In this document: positions 23,540 to 36,207 of the stretch, in pieces
Position numbering within the stretch: position 1 is the stretch's first letter
How the letters are laid out: each line of letters starts with the position of its first letter
DNA from: Sphagnum compactum
Lineage: Eukaryota > Bryophyta > Sphagnopsida > Sphagnales
Assembly: GCA_965153455.1 (NCBI GenBank)
Contig: OZ234495.1
Location: forward strand, 13,264,875-13,328,874
Reading direction: 5' to 3'
Length of the DNA: 64,000 bases
Translations under genes and position numbers: made by a program
Notes under the pieces: generated by a model
Databases searched by the model: none
Seen by the model: only the letters and a program-made list of their open reading frames with translations
What the model was told of the DNA's origin: nothing

Positions 23540-24430
23540 ACCTAAAGGATAGGTAGTGGATTCCACAAAGTCTATTTAAGGGATTAGTAAGGGGTTTTTT
23601 AGGTGAAGGGATACCTAGCAATTACTTGGGGGGCTACCTAGGGTTAACTTTGTGTGCAAAAGATGATTGCACATGCTTACTTAGGGGGCTATCCAAAGCT
23701 TACAAGAGGTTACGTTGGGACTACCTAGAAAGACACCTATTGGCCTACATAAGTTATGGGATGCTTAAGCGCCATTTCGAGAATTACATACGGCCTACCT
23801 AGGGGTGTACATAAGGTTTACCTAGAGACTATTTAAGGGGACAGTTATGGGGCTACTTAAATTATGGGATACCTAAGGACTATTCAAAGAGTTATTTAAG
23901 GCTTATTTAGGAGGCTACCTAAGGACAACCTATGGAAACACCTAGGGGTTATTTAAGGGGCTACTTAAAGTTATTTATTGTTGATTAAAGTTAATTCATA
24001 ATGCAAAAGGGGTTCACCTAATGTTGATTAGGGTTGATTCATAGTGGAAAAAAGGGTACATAGGCCTTACACAGAGAGTTATTTAAGGGCTATTTAAAGG
24101 GCTACCTAGGACTTATTCATAACCCCTGTATGTAGCCTTTTAATAGCCCTTAAGTATCCCTAACTTCAGTTGGTCCTTAGGGAGCACCTATGTAACACCC
24201 TAAATAAACCCCATGTAACTTTTTATGTAAGCTTTTGATACCCTTTATATAACCTTTACATAATCCCTAAACGTGCTTTGAATCACCCCCTTTAGGTAAA
24301 CCCCTAGGTAGACCCTAATATAGGTATTCCTTGTATTAGCTTTATAAATAGACCATACATAGCCCCTAGGTAGGTCTTACCCTAATTGGCCCCCTACCCT
24401 AAGTAGCCCCCTAATCTATGTGACCAGTAA
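23540..24430. repeat. Field of degenerate short repeats that switches strand in the middle
   Basis: From 23540 to about 24110 the plus strand repeats GGCTACCTAGGG- and TTATTTAAGGGG-like words every 10-40 bases. From about 24120 to 24430 the complementary words dominate (TAGCCCTTAAGTATCCC, CCCCTAGGTAG). The whole is a large imperfect inverted repeat built from short degenerate units. Confidence 0.6.
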
Positions 24431-24642
24431 TAACCTAGGTAGATTGTAATGTGATTAAAATAAAAACTATGATGATCACTTGGGGGTTATTCATCTTTAG
24501 TTTTGAGAAGTGATGCTCATTTTGTTGGACTTTGTGGATAGCTTGAAAAGGAAGGTGAACCAACAAAATGAAACCCAAAATAAAGATTAATTTATTGAAA
24601 TCATTTTTTGTGAAAATATGATGTTGAAGTGCTTATTGAAAA

Positions 24643-24953
24643 CTAGTGTGAACCCGGTGCATAATGCACCCGTCGAGCTCCCCCCCGCCCGGTCCTTCCC
24701 ATTGCCCACTTCAGTTCTTTACCCCGTCGACCCCCCCCCCCCCCCGTCCTTCGTATTTTCCACTCTGATTCTTTAACCCGTTGATCCCCCCCCCCCCCCG
24801 TTCCCCTGTTATATATAATTAACTTCCCGCCCCGTGCTGGCCCCCCCCCCCGCCCCCTTACCAAGCCCTGTCACCCGTTGCTTCACCGGCCTCTCCCTCC
24901 CCCACCCCCCAAAACCTCCGTCACGGACAGACTTACTGAATTAATATATAAGA
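24643..24953 (-). mobile_element. Short non-autonomous Helitron with poly-G tracts
   Basis: Read on the minus strand, the element starts TCTTATATATTAATTCAG after an A and ends CTAG before a T, the A|T insertion rule of Helitrons. About nine bases before the CTAG is a hairpin built on GTGCATTATGCAC with GC-rich flanks, as at Helitron 3' ends. The 311-base body contains units of about 58 bases with G tracts of 15 and 14 (C tracts on the plus strand at 24731-24745 and 24786-24799) and a third near 24840. No helicase is present, so it would depend on another copy. Confidence 0.7.
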
Positions 24954-27050
24954 TTGTCACAATTATGCCTAGAATATGATATGAATAATATCATCACTCA
25001 TATAATAATATGTTATAATATATTAATCTAGATCATGAAAATCTTTTAATTCAAAATTCCTACAAATATTTTTTTTGAAAAAAATCTTTTTGTCAATGTA
25101 AGTCAAATTTAACATAAGTTGTCAAATTAAAGCCAGATTCCAAATGTTGTGAAGTTTTTTTTAAATCCCAAATTTGGCAAAAAAATTCAAAAAAAATATT
25201 GGGACAAAAAAGTTCTCTTTTTACTTTTTCTCATTTCATCAAAATTTTGCACAAAACACAATGTTTAAATCATATGACAATCTTTAGATGGCATTTAATT
25301 ATAAAACCAACATAAGATAGAAGCACCCAAACCGTTGTTGTATGTAAAATTGTGGTCTATAGTGGTTTACTATCATCACTAGGTATAGGGGGAAATGGAA
25401 TGAATTTTATTGCAACAATTTAACGTTATCTAAAGCACAAATTTTTGTATTAAAACACCTTTTAGACCTAGGATTAGGGAGGGTTAAAGGTTATTACTTA
25501 TTGCAATCACATGTTGCGATTAAACAATTTGCAAACTACAATGATGACAACTAACAACCCTATTTCCATTTGCATTCACACAAGGCCTTAGATTATAGGT
25601 AGCATCATCATTGCGAAAATATTGTGAGAAATCATGCATGCAATGTTGTTTCCTATTGTTTTTCCTCCCCTTTCCTCGCCTCTCCATCTCTTCATAACAT
25701 AGTAAACATCTTTTCCATCTTCATTTTTTTGCTCTATGTTCTTTGAAGCTCCATCTCTTCTCTTTGTTCTTTGAAGCTCCATATTGTTCTTTGCTCTTTG
25801 AAGCTCCTTTTATTTTCTACTCTTTGACTTTTTGCTTTCAAGTTGTGAGTTGTCCTTCACAATATATGTTGTGACTCTTTTGTGTGCACATTGTTTATTG
25901 TGACTCTTTTTGCTATCTTAATTAGAAAATATTTTTTTCTTATTGATTGTTTTGGACTTTGTAGTTGTTTTTTGTTCATTTGTCTTTGGTCTTTTAGCTT
26001 TGTTCATGCATGTTGTTTCTACATGTTCATAGCTCAATTGTAACAGAATATTTCAATTTAATTTTGCAATCGCTTTTTATTTTCAACATTTTTCTACCTT
26101 TGTTTTCTCTTTAACTTGAAGTTTATCTTTGTTCTTCTATTTTTGTTGATGTTTCTAATTTCAATAGGTTCTTGAACTTGGTTCAAGAACTTCCAACTTG
26201 ATTGTCAAAAACAATTTTTTGGTTTGAAGTTACCTAGTCTTCATATTTTTGTTTATAAGTTTGTCTTTGGGTTTTTTTGGTGTTTTCTTTGCAAGTTTTT
26301 AAATTCATTCATGTCAAGGTTTCTCAATTCAATTTGCACCAAACTTTTTATTTTTTAACCTTTTGTTTGATTTCAACTTGATTTGCACAACATTTTTTTA
26401 TTCCAATGTCCTTGTATCTTGGGTCTTTTTGGTTGGTTCTTATTTATGTCATTCTTTTGTTATTTTTTGTGTTCCTATGTCTATCATTCATTTATGTGTT
26501 TGTAGGTGATCCAATTGCATCAAGGTTCATCATAGGTGATCATAATGTGTTTCTTGTATCTTGCATCATGTCACTGATTGAAATTATGCAAGAATGTTAT
26601 TTTAAGCTTTGTTTTACAATAGACTTTTAATTTCCAATTTGGAAATCAAAATCCAAAGTAAGTTTTCAAAGCAATGTATGTTTTTCTTTTTGTCGTTTTG
26701 CATGAACATTGTTTGTATATTGCTTTGAACATTTTATCTTATGATTTGGGTCATTGGGTGAAACCCATAAACACCACCTAGTTTTCCAAAATTTTATTAA
26801 TGGAGTTTGATGAAGATAGGTGGGTTGAGAGTTTTTGTATGTTAATTTTGTTGTTGTTTTAACATTGTAGATAAACTTTAACTTATCATATAAACATAGA
26901 CCAAAAATATGGGGCAAACCTATTAACGTGTGATGAGTTCTTTATAATGGGAAAATTGATTATTTCACTCATTCTACATGAATTTGTATATGTTCTTAAT
27001 GATGTTTACATGAATTTGATTCCTTGACCTTAAGGTGGGTAAATGATTGT
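24954..27050. other. AT-rich intergenic, T-rich from 25.7 to 26.6 kb
   Basis: A pyrimidine-rich stretch (TCC/TTC-rich, 25640-26400) with CTTTGAAGCTCC recurring three times near 25740-25810. No coding signal that I can support. Confidence 0.35.
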
Positions 27051-27059
27051 TGTTATGTT

Positions 27060-27560
27060 ATGGGCTTCATAATGTTCAAGGTGTTATTAATGGGACCCAT
27101 ATTGACATTTTAAAACCTCAAGGTGCATTTGTAAAAGATTACAACTATCATAAAACTAGAGGTTATAGTATAATTACACAAGTTGTTGTAAATTGTAACT
27201 TGTAAATTGTAATAAAATTTTTATTAACTTATTTTTGGGTCTTCCAAGGAGTGTCAAAGACTCTAGGGTGTTGCGCACATTTGCTTTGTATAGGCAAGCA
27301 CAATACAATGGTTTGTTTGAAATGGCTAGAAGTTTTAACTAATGATTTCCACCATATATTAGGGGTGACAAAGGGTATCCATTGATATCTTGGATCATGA
27401 CTCCTTTCAAAGAAGAAGGGCATCTTTTTATTTTGGAACTATTATGCAATAGGAAACATAAGAGACGACACTTAGTTGTGGAGAATGTTTTGGGCATTTA
27501 AAAAAAAACTTTCATGAACTACTTACAAAATTTGATTTAAGTGTATCCTTTTTGCCTAAC
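27060..27560 (+). pseudogene. PIF/Harbinger transposase fragment (HARBI1-like DDE domain)
   Basis: Across two or more frames the plus strand spells the catalytic part of a HARBI1-type transposase. INGTHIDI, with the first Asp of the usual D-G-T-H changed to Asn, is near 27090. SVKDSRVLRTFALYRQAQYN is near 27250-27310, after a frame break. PPYIRGDKGYPLISWIMTPF and then KHKRRHLVVENVLGI (the final E region) run to about 27520. Frameshifts and stops (for example TGA near 27379) make it dead. It belongs to the same subfamily as the copy at 38853-39524. Confidence 0.75.
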
Positions 27561-27569
27561 ATGTTCACT

Positions 27570-29255
27570 TTTACACAATTTTTTTAGATTTCAAATTGAA
27601 TTTAATGTTCAAAGACTAATTACTACAAAATATTTTGGGTTTTGCAACTTCCATTTATGACTTTATATTAGTTGCAAAAGACATATGCAATTAACAACTT
27701 ATGAGTTGTTAAAGTCATGTCATTTCATTTTCTTAGTTGTAAGGGACAATGACATGGCATCTAGGTGCAAAAGACAATTGTATCGACTAGTTTTTTCTTA
27801 CTTTGTGATAATATTGAAAATACATGTCATAAATTTCCATGATGTGACATGTTATGTGTAAAGTGATATGAACATTGAATGTCAACCTAATCATTTTATT
27901 TGATTAAGTGTTATAAAGGGTGCCTTCCTATATAAATGACATGTGTCAAAAAAATCATTTGCACATGTTTAACTATGATTCACACATGACCAAAAGTGAC
28001 TTAGGTGTGAAATCCACTTGTTAAATTTTTATTGAATGTTAAGGGTTGATACATATGTAGATGTTTAGATTAATTCATTATGCCAAAACATGACATATAT
28101 GATTACATGTCAAAACCTAAGTTAATTAGGCTAACCTATGCTACTTAGGCCACTTAAATTCAATGGGTGAAATCATGATTAAGTGTAATTTTTTGGCCAT
28201 ACTTATAATACTAAAATTAGCGCAATACTTATGTGACTTTGATGCATTTAAAGATAGTTGTGGGAACATTTCATCTTCAAACATTTAATTCAAAATATTG
28301 ATTTTTGATGTACTCCTTTCCATGGACAATTTTTTAAATTTGTGATTTTCAAAGAATTATTCCAAATAATTATGAGATCACACAACCACAATTTTTAGGT
28401 AGTTAAATACATATGGATGTCTTAAGAATGGAATGTTTTCATTTTTTCAAAACATCAAAATTTGATAATACTAATAATATATGGTGTTGGTTCCCTAGGA
28501 CATTTATCACTACATCTAAAATACAATAAAAGCACAATGCAATCATACCCAAATCTAAAATAAAACTAAAATTAAAAGGCTAGTTTCATGTAAATTGTGA
28601 TTCTATGTTTCAAATTTCATTAGGTCCTTGCATCATTTCGCCATTGAATATTTTGTTAAAGACAATTGCAAAACTACCATTCGGGACAATAACTTTGGCA
28701 CACTCAATCATGTACAATGCTCATAGTTGCATGTATCATGCATACATTCATGAATCATGATGTTGATTATAGTCACAACACCTTGTGATGACATGATATG
28801 TCATGTCATTGTCATGGGAGATTTAATCATTATTAGTTGTAAAGGTCCATGGTACTTTCAAATAACCAATTTCACATCACAAATGTATATTAACACAAAA
28901 AATAAAATGGGATGTTTTACCCCAAAAACTACCAATTTGTCATATTAACCCTAATGAAGGGTTGGTAAATTCTAGGAAACTACCCCACCGCACCCATTGC
29001 ACCCCACCCCACCCGACACTTGATCAAAATAGTGCCAAATAATTTATGGTTATTTCACAAAGGAATTCAAAGTGGGTTTTGAAGGTTTGCACTAAAAAAG
29101 GGTGCAATTCTTGAGTGATGAAATGTTGGAGAGAGCAATTGTAGTAGAATTTTCAAGCTTCACTTGAGGATGGCGATTGTGAATACCTTTTTTTAAGCAT
29201 TTTCATGATGAATCATATAGGGGCTGATTTTGAAACTCAAAAGAGGAAGCATGGA
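27570..29255. other. AT-rich intergenic, no gene recognised
   Basis: 27600-27800 carries TTGCAA/GTTGTAA words and CTACAAAATATTTTGGG reminiscent of CACTA subterminal sequence, but no matching ends were found. The rest shows nothing I can support. Confidence 0.3.
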
Positions 29256-29259
29256 GGTT

Positions 29260-29965
29260 CATTTTTAGGATGAAAACTTAATTTGGAGAAAGAAAGGCAA
29301 TGTGGACAAGATAGGATCTAGAGGGATTATTTTTGTGCATCACCAGTGTATGATGACAAATTGTTTAGGCGAAGGCATAAAATGAAACAAACATTGTTTT
29401 TTTGAATTCTTGAAAATGTTTGTGCAAACATTAAAGTGTTCGTGCAAACATTAAAGTGTTCGATAGGTCACCACTTATCATTAATTTGCTTCAAGGGACC
29501 ATTCAAGACATGAATTTTGTTGTCAATGGCAGTACATATCCAAAGTACTACCTATTTATTGATGTAATATATCCTCAATGGAGCATCTTTGTTCAAACAA
29601 TTCATGAGCCACAAGGAGAGAAAAGGCAACATTCTAAAATGCAAGAAGGAGCTAGAAAGATGTGGAGCCTTGTTTTGGGGTGCTTCAAATGCACTTTGTA
29701 ATCATTTAGAATCCAAGTAGACAATGGGACATGGCCATAATCAATAGTATTATCATAGGGTGTGTGATTTCGCATAATTTAATCATAGAAGATGAATCCA
29801 ATTATAATTTAAAGACTTTGTTTAATGTTGGATCTAATGTTTCACATTTGAAACTTTTGAAGACTATTGCCAAGGAACCACCAAAATTGAAAATGTGGGT
29901 ACCCATCACAATCTCAAAAATGACCTTATCGAACATTTGTGGGTTCGAAAGGGCAACAATGCAAA
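29260..29965 (+). pseudogene. PIF/Harbinger transposase, second subfamily
   Basis: The plus strand encodes a plant_transposon-type (Harbinger) transposase in pieces. RDYFCASPVYDDKLFRRRHK is at 29312-29385. FDRSPLI, LLQGTIQDMNFVVNG and YPQWSIFVQTIHEPQG (with AspVIYP in place of the usual Asp-Gly-Ile-Tyr-Pro) follow at 29456-29610. KMQEGARKM is next, then, after a frame break at about 29700, MAIINSIIIGCVISHNLIIEDE-like text. A tail near 29830-29960 reads FNVGSNVSHL and, in another frame, DLIEHLWVRKGNN. Stops and frameshifts are spread through it. It is clearly distinct from the transposase at 27060 and 38853. Confidence 0.75.
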
Positions 29966-30299
29966 TTGAAATAAAAATTAATAGTCTGTCCAAAAAATTT
30001 GGTCAACACCCATTTCTTAATGTTATCCATATGTCTATTGATAACATTCTAATCATTGACATGGTTCATTTCTTAACGGAGATCTAACATTTCCTAAAAC
30101 TTACTACATAAGGTGAATTTTGTGAATTATGGTCCTCTTTACACAAATGAGTTGGTGAACTATCAGATGTTAATGAATCTTCATCTTCATGTGAATCACC
30201 ATGTGGGGTTGCTAGATCTAAAATTTCCTTGGGAGGGCTTATTTGTTGGAATTGTGATGGTGGGTTAAAGCCTTGCTTGAAGTTTTCCAAGTTCTTACC

Positions 30300-30970
30300 T
30301 TATTATTTGAAACATGAAATATTCCTTAGTCTCTTCCAAAAAGGTTTTAAATTAAAAACTGTAAATAGGGCCATTATGTTTTAGTCCTCTGTGATTATTG
30401 TTTTTCTCAATGTTGAAACAGCCATGTCGACGGTGGCTTGTGCATGTAATTGCAAAACTATTTTTTTAAGTTTCAATTGTTTTTGTTGTTCCTTTGCAAT
30501 TTGTGACCTTTGAAGCATTTTGAAACTTGAACCACCATAGGTCATTGGTGGTGGTGGTTCCAAAGTCTTTAATTCAGCACATGCACCTTGCTTGGCAAAG
30601 GCAAGTTGTTTCAGATTGGAAGTTTTCTTCATAGCCTCTCAAAAATATGCCCATCTAAGAACATCTTTTAGTAAGAACCAACAATGCAAGAAAACAAAAC
30701 TTTGATTTTTGATGTGTTTTGATTTGTACAGTTCCAATGTTTTTTGCAAAATATCTTTTGTTGAAGTGCCAGATTCACAAAGTGCCACCACTATTCCATA
30801 ATGCCCAACAAATTTGGCAACATTGTGTTTAATCATTCCCCATTTTGTTTCAAGAGATCTAGCAAGTCGTTCAACTACACAAGAAGGTCAATTTTGATTG
30901 TAATGCTCACGAATCTGGTCCCAAAATGCAGTTGATCTCTAGCTAGTACCTATTGTGGGATCTTGTGAAA
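30300..30970 (-). pseudogene. Harbinger ORF1-like gene with NAM-associated C-terminal domain
   Basis: On the minus strand, from 30970 downwards, the text runs VSQDPTIGTS then FWDQIREHYNQN, then SLETKWGMIKHNVAKFVGHY, ESGTSTKDILQKTLELYKSK and FVFLHCWFLLKDVLRW. It continues, after a stop, into a basic Gln/Lys-rich tail (30381-30632). This is the order seen in plant proteins with a Myb/trihelix-like part plus the NAM-associated C-terminal domain, the usual DNA-binding partner of this type of Harbinger transposase. It converges on the transposase at 29260-29965. In-frame stops show decay. A further frame at 30084-30290 may belong to it. Confidence 0.65.
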
Positions 30971-30974
30971 CATG

Positions 30975-32560
30975 AAGAAAACTATAGTAGAGTTGCCTTT
31001 CTCCTTTGTAACAAAGTTCTTCCCCTTTTTGTTTTTCATGACAGAAGTATTTTTAGAAGCATATGTGCTAGTTTGCTATGACATTTTTTTGACAATGTTC
31101 ATGTAGGAACATTTTTGGTGCCTGGTACTTTGTGACAAAGTAGTGGCAAAAAAGGATTTATCTAACGAGACTTATGTTTTTTATTTGCATCTGTTCTTCT
31201 TTTGGTTCACAACAAAAGGAACTTTGTAGACTTGTGATGGGAATGCTCTTATATAAACATCTGTGTCTTAAGTTTTTGTTGCATTTCTCAAAGCAACAGG
31301 AAGCCCAATCATCAACATTAAAAAAAAAATCTAATAAAAAAAATCATCCATGACCTCATTCTACAAGTTGTAGCAAGCTCTTTAGGATAAAATTCCTTTC
31401 GTTTTAGGTTGACACTATACAAACAATCATCTAGCAAGCATCTAATCCTATGTCATAGAGAGTCTTACATAGAAGGTAGTTGTTGGGGCTTCTTGCACCT
31501 TGAACATATCCTTTAAGCACACAATTAGTAACAACTTGAATGCAAGACATTCATTAAAGTCAATGAAAAACATAACAATGAGATTGTAGAATAAACTCCA
31601 AAACACTTTGAGGTTACATGAGAACAATGAGTGAAGTCATAACCTTACAAGTGTGAGTCACAAGGTATTAGACCATCACCCCTATAATGAATGACAACAC
31701 AAAATCGGCTCAACATGGACAATATTCTACATAGATATAGCAAAGAAGTAGCAAGAAAAATTGCACTACCATTTGGATTCAACATGGTGCTATTGTATAC
31801 AAATGAATGTACACAATCACAAATAGCACATAAAGAGTAAAACACAACTGAGATGGAAGAAAGTCCAAGTTTGTTAAATCCTAACTGCATTCAATACAAA
31901 AGTGTAAATGCTTCTTCAATTGTTGCTCTTCCCATCAACAGCAAGTCCCTCACACATAATAGCCTTGACCTTGATTGCAAAGGTGGTCTTCTCTTTACCA
32001 TAGAAGGGGTGGCACCCAAAACATTAAAAAAAAAGATTGTGAGGACTACCAAATCCTTTCTTCCCATAGAGTAAGATCCATATGTCTGCAAGCATTTGAT
32101 GGAATCAATAACAGCAGTGCTCTAGAAAAAAAAAGAAATTGTTCTTCAATCGACGACTCATACCAAAACACACACAAACCTGAAAGCCACAAACAATGGA
32201 CTGACTGTCTTCATGAAAAGCTGTTCAAAATTTCAGATTTAGCTGTTGCATGTTGTTCACTGGTGAAAAGTACAAAAATCCTTTTGACTGTGTTTCTTCC
32301 TATGTCTCTAACCTCCGCATTTCATTCTACAACAGACAAAGCTAAGGTAACAGAGTGGGTGAAGAAGGGGACATAACTCACCTTTCCAAAGTCATGGTGG
32401 CAATAATTTGTGTCAACAAAGGCGACCCCCAACTGCAATCATCTTTCAAAGCCATGATCCCCCATCCTGTGCCTGCATTGCAAGATTGCAGTATCATTCA
32501 ATCCTCTCTTTTTGAAAAAGAGAAAAAAAACCCTATTTTTTAGTGAGAGGATTAGACTCG
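30975..32560. other. Intergenic, no gene recognised
   Basis: May include the far end of the Harbinger locus. Frames of 62-133 codons at 31645-32543 lie on both strands over the same ground and resemble no family I know. Confidence 0.3.
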
Positions 32561-32704
32561 CGAGTGTGTGATTAGTGATTAGGATTAGTAACTGGAAGCT
32601 TCAGAAACACGACATTACCTCGGCAGTCTTTCTCGAGAGCCTTTGTGTTTTCAACGTTTTGCTGTGGTTTTCAGGGAGAGCACGGTGCTGGAGAAACCCG
32701 GGCG

Positions 32705-35469
32705 ATGGCGATCAAATTTCCTGCGAGCCTCGTTGCTGTCGTCTTCCTGTGTGTGACGCTGGTGCCGGTTACCAGCGCTGGACTAGATCGGCCCGTGAAG
32801 CCAAGCACTTGGAAGCTTTGTGGTTAGTTTCTCGCATGGCTGGAATCGGATCCTGACCGCCTTTCCTTGAGGGGGCTGGGTGTTGTTTCTTTGTTACATC
32901 CTGCTTTTTTATTTCTCCTTTCTTTCCTTTTGTGTCCTTTTGATCTTGGTCCTCGCACTAGATTCTTTCCTCATCAAAGTTTTGCTTTTATCTTTTCGTT
33001 CTTCTTGGCTTCTTTGTAGCAGGGCGGTTTGGCATTTTCTCCTGCGGATTCTAAGTTATGGAACCTTAGGATCCATATGTGTTATTTTCTTCTCAGCTTA
33101 TTTTCCTCCTGCTGTTTTTTTAGCTCTCGTGGCGGTAGGGTTTGTTATCAGGTTGCTGGTGTATGTGCTATTTTTTTCTAGGAGTTCAGGGACCATATGA
33201 TGATGTATTCAGTAGTAGAAATATTTGTTGTTCTCGATTAGTTCACTCAATCATGTTGACTGTTAGGCACAAGCCATTGAGGAATTTTGATGTGCAATTC
33301 CTGTTAGTTCCTGATGTCCCTGATTGTTCCAACTTCCTCAATGTAGACAAGGACTCAAATGGCAGTGGGATATGCTGGAAATCATTCTACTAGCTCAATT
33401 GTACTTCTAATGGCAATAATAGCTCTATCATACTTCCAACTTTCAAAAGGTCTAAACATTAGCATCTATTGTGAGCTTCCTCAGCCACAATTTGTAGGTA
33501 TTAACATCTGTATGCCTCATGTGGAGCCTGATAGTTTCAGATCTGCCAAAAATTCACATTGTTAATAGTCAGTTTGATAGGTTGTTAAGGCTTTGTAGCT
33601 CAAAAGAGTTTTATGTAGCTCAATTGACAAGCTGAATTGGTCTTATGAAGAGCACAGGTCACCCTTCAAAGCTTCTATTAAACCAAAGGCCACTTAAACA
33701 AAGATAGGTTTTGTGCTGTTGTTTCCACCTTTGAATCTCTAAAATCTATTTGAGGGCTTCTTACTTCCAACTTGTGAGTTTGTCCAAGCTCATTTGCCCT
33801 CAAAAGATCATGCTCTTAAATTTTTCTGTGATGTCTCTCTCTTCTCTTTCACTTTCCTTGTCTGTGGTTTTCTGGGGTTTTCCTTCTGTTTTTGTTTGCC
33901 TTTCTTGTCAGTTTTCTTGGTAAGCTCCATCTCTTTATGCTTTACTGAGCTGGCCAGCATTGTGACAGAGTCTTGCCTTCACCCACCGCCAGATCTGATA
34001 AGTCAGTGGGGATATTATAATATTGGTCACTACCATATGTGTTGCCATTTGATGGCAGTGATTATGTGTGTGGCTGTTACTATTGTTCAAACTGCTTCAT
34101 TTTTTTCCACTGTTGGGGTCTCCTCTTTGTCCTGTTGATTGATATGTTGTTTGTACCTGAAATCTCTATAACCTTGTTATTGGGTCATCTCTCTGTTTTA
34201 CTTAAGTTGTTGTAATTCCCTAGTGTATGAAAGTTCTTTATGAAGACATACATTCAACTCTCTTTTCTGCCAAGGATTTCCCAAGCTTACAGCTAGTGAA
34301 TCCCTGTGCTTATGGATGTATGTACTGCAGTTGAAAGGGTACTTACTGCAAAAGGAGACCTATCACAGTTACTATAACTTTGAGCAGTATTTGATGAGAC
34401 CTTGTTTGTTGCAGATAAACATGCAAAATATGACGTGGAGGTGAAGAATGTAACAATTCAACCCTATCCTGCTGTCAGTGGAGAGGATGTCACTTTCATT
34501 GTTCCTGCGGTTACCAGTGAGTGTTCTCTCCACTTTTGGTTTTGAAGGAGGTTTCAACAAGGGTGTCCTCACCTTTGTCAGCCTTTTGTGGTTTCCAGGG
34601 GTCTTTATTCCTTGTTTTCATGTGGATGCTTGGAGATACTGTATTGCAGCATTATGTGGTGTGCACTTTGTAATGGGCTGAAGCAAACAGCAATTGATTT
34701 TGACTCTTCACCAGTTTCTAGAACTGATGATGGCATTTTCTACTTCAAGGCAGTATCTTTCCTTGATAAGAGCTAGAGATCTATGCTGGGGAAATGCAGT
34801 ACCAGAACTGCTGTCTCAAAGAAAACAGAGTTGATGGATACACATGTGGAAGGTGTGCATAAATGTTTTGTCAATGTAGGTTGCATAGGCACAACATAAT
34901 ATGATGCACATTATAGAAACTGTCTTTGAAGCTAATGTGCACAAGTTCTCTTTCTCTGATTCATTAAAAATGTTGGTGTAGATGAAAAAATCACTCGAGG
35001 AACTGTGGTGATTACTGTCTCTTTCCATGGAGTCCCAGTGCATGTTGAGCGTAATGACATCTGTTCCAGGGCAGAGTGTCCCATTGCTCCAGGTGGTTTC
35101 ACACTGGAGAATACACAGCCTCTGCCAAGGATCACACCTCCGGTAAGTTCTGGACAACATCCTGCATTTATATGTCAGGTTGCTTGGAAAAACGTCTTTT
35201 GTTTTGTCATGGTTGGCTGCTTTCTGTTGCTGGCATGGAGCTATAACAGCAGACAGTTGAGGTGTCAATGCATATTTTTGATCCTTGTGCAGGGTGATTA
35301 CAAGATCAAGCTCCAGTTTCTTGGTGAGGATGATGACGTTCTTGCATGTGCTGACATCACGTTCACCATTGTGTGGGGTAAATTTCAGGAGACATCCCTA
35401 GAATTTTTTAATCCATTGCAATTGCACAGCAAACCAGGTCTTAGACAGGCCCACCTGGCCCATTTTTAA
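32705..35469 (+). CDS. Secreted ML-domain (MD-2/NPC2-like) lipid-binding protein
   Basis: Predicted secreted or vacuolar protein that binds a lipid or sterol in a beta-sandwich pocket, as known for the NPC2/ML family. Exons 32705-32822, 34415-34516, 34982-35142 and 35293-35469 join in phase (1, 1, 0) into 185 residues. Residues 1-25 are a signal peptide (hydrophobic LVAVVFLCVTLVPV, then TSA). The ML domain follows: WKLC at 36-39, KYDVEVKNVTIQPYP, GTVVITVSFHGVPVHVE, DICSRAECPIAPGGF, ITPPGDYKIKLQF and VLACADITFTI. Cys 39/146 and 101/106 fit the two conserved disulfides. Homologues usually stop just after the FTI-like strand. Here the frame continues about 30 residues to TAA at 35467. A GTAAAT at 35375 could instead be a donor to a missed last exon, so the C terminus is uncertain. 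Confidence 0.88.
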
Positions 35470-36040
35470 GTATCTTGCAAAATATGGTTGTCTTGTGGCT
35501 GGTAACTGAGAACAAAAATCCCTAAGTGATATGTCTGGAGGATGTGTGAGATGTCTTGATAGTTGGACTTTAGACCGCCTTCCTCTTGTTATTGTCCAGT
35601 GCTGGTAGATATTGTAGTTATGCTACTTTGCTGGTGTAAAAGGTTCAAGGCTTGCACCAAGCCTCTTGCTTTTATTTATTCGTAAGGCTGTGCACTTTAG
35701 CACCTGTGTAATAGAACACCAGAATTGTGTCTGTCCATGTGATTTTCCAGATTGGCAACTCCTGTTATTCTCTTTATTTTTGTCAAACTTGTTTCTTGGA
35801 CTTATGATTGTAGTTTGACCCAACAGCAGGAATAGAGTTATAGAAATAGAAGACGACATATGAGTCATGCAACTGCTATGTTGTAGAAGTAGAGTTGTGC
35901 TGTTTACTTAGGATAGACTCAACTCTGGCATCTGTTGGTTATCACTTCTCAAGCTGTGGAAGTGACATAAAGAACATTCATGATATTCAATAGTATAAAG
36001 ATGAAAGAATTGGATCAAAGAATAAATGAATATTTTTAAT
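35470..36040. other. ML gene 3' region
   Basis: Probably 3' untranslated and downstream sequence. No separate gene is seen. Confidence 0.35.
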
Positions 36041-36207
36041 AAAAGACCATTCACAGAGAGTGTTAAGTTGATGGTAACTCAGTGTTAAGAAGTGCATTTC
36101 AAGATTACAATCACATATGAAATGTTTGGGAACACAATTTCCTATGTGGCATCTTACATCATACGTGGCATGCAAACTTATCTGAGTCTTAGGGAAAATG
36201 CTTGCAA

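Noticed and set aside
24643-24864. Gly/Arg-rich minus-strand frame of 73 codons
   Set aside because: Explained by G tracts of the Helitron; not a protein gene.
31645-32543. Possible gene upstream of the ML gene
   Set aside because: Frames on both strands compete, splice signals do not join them into anything recognisable and no family was identified.
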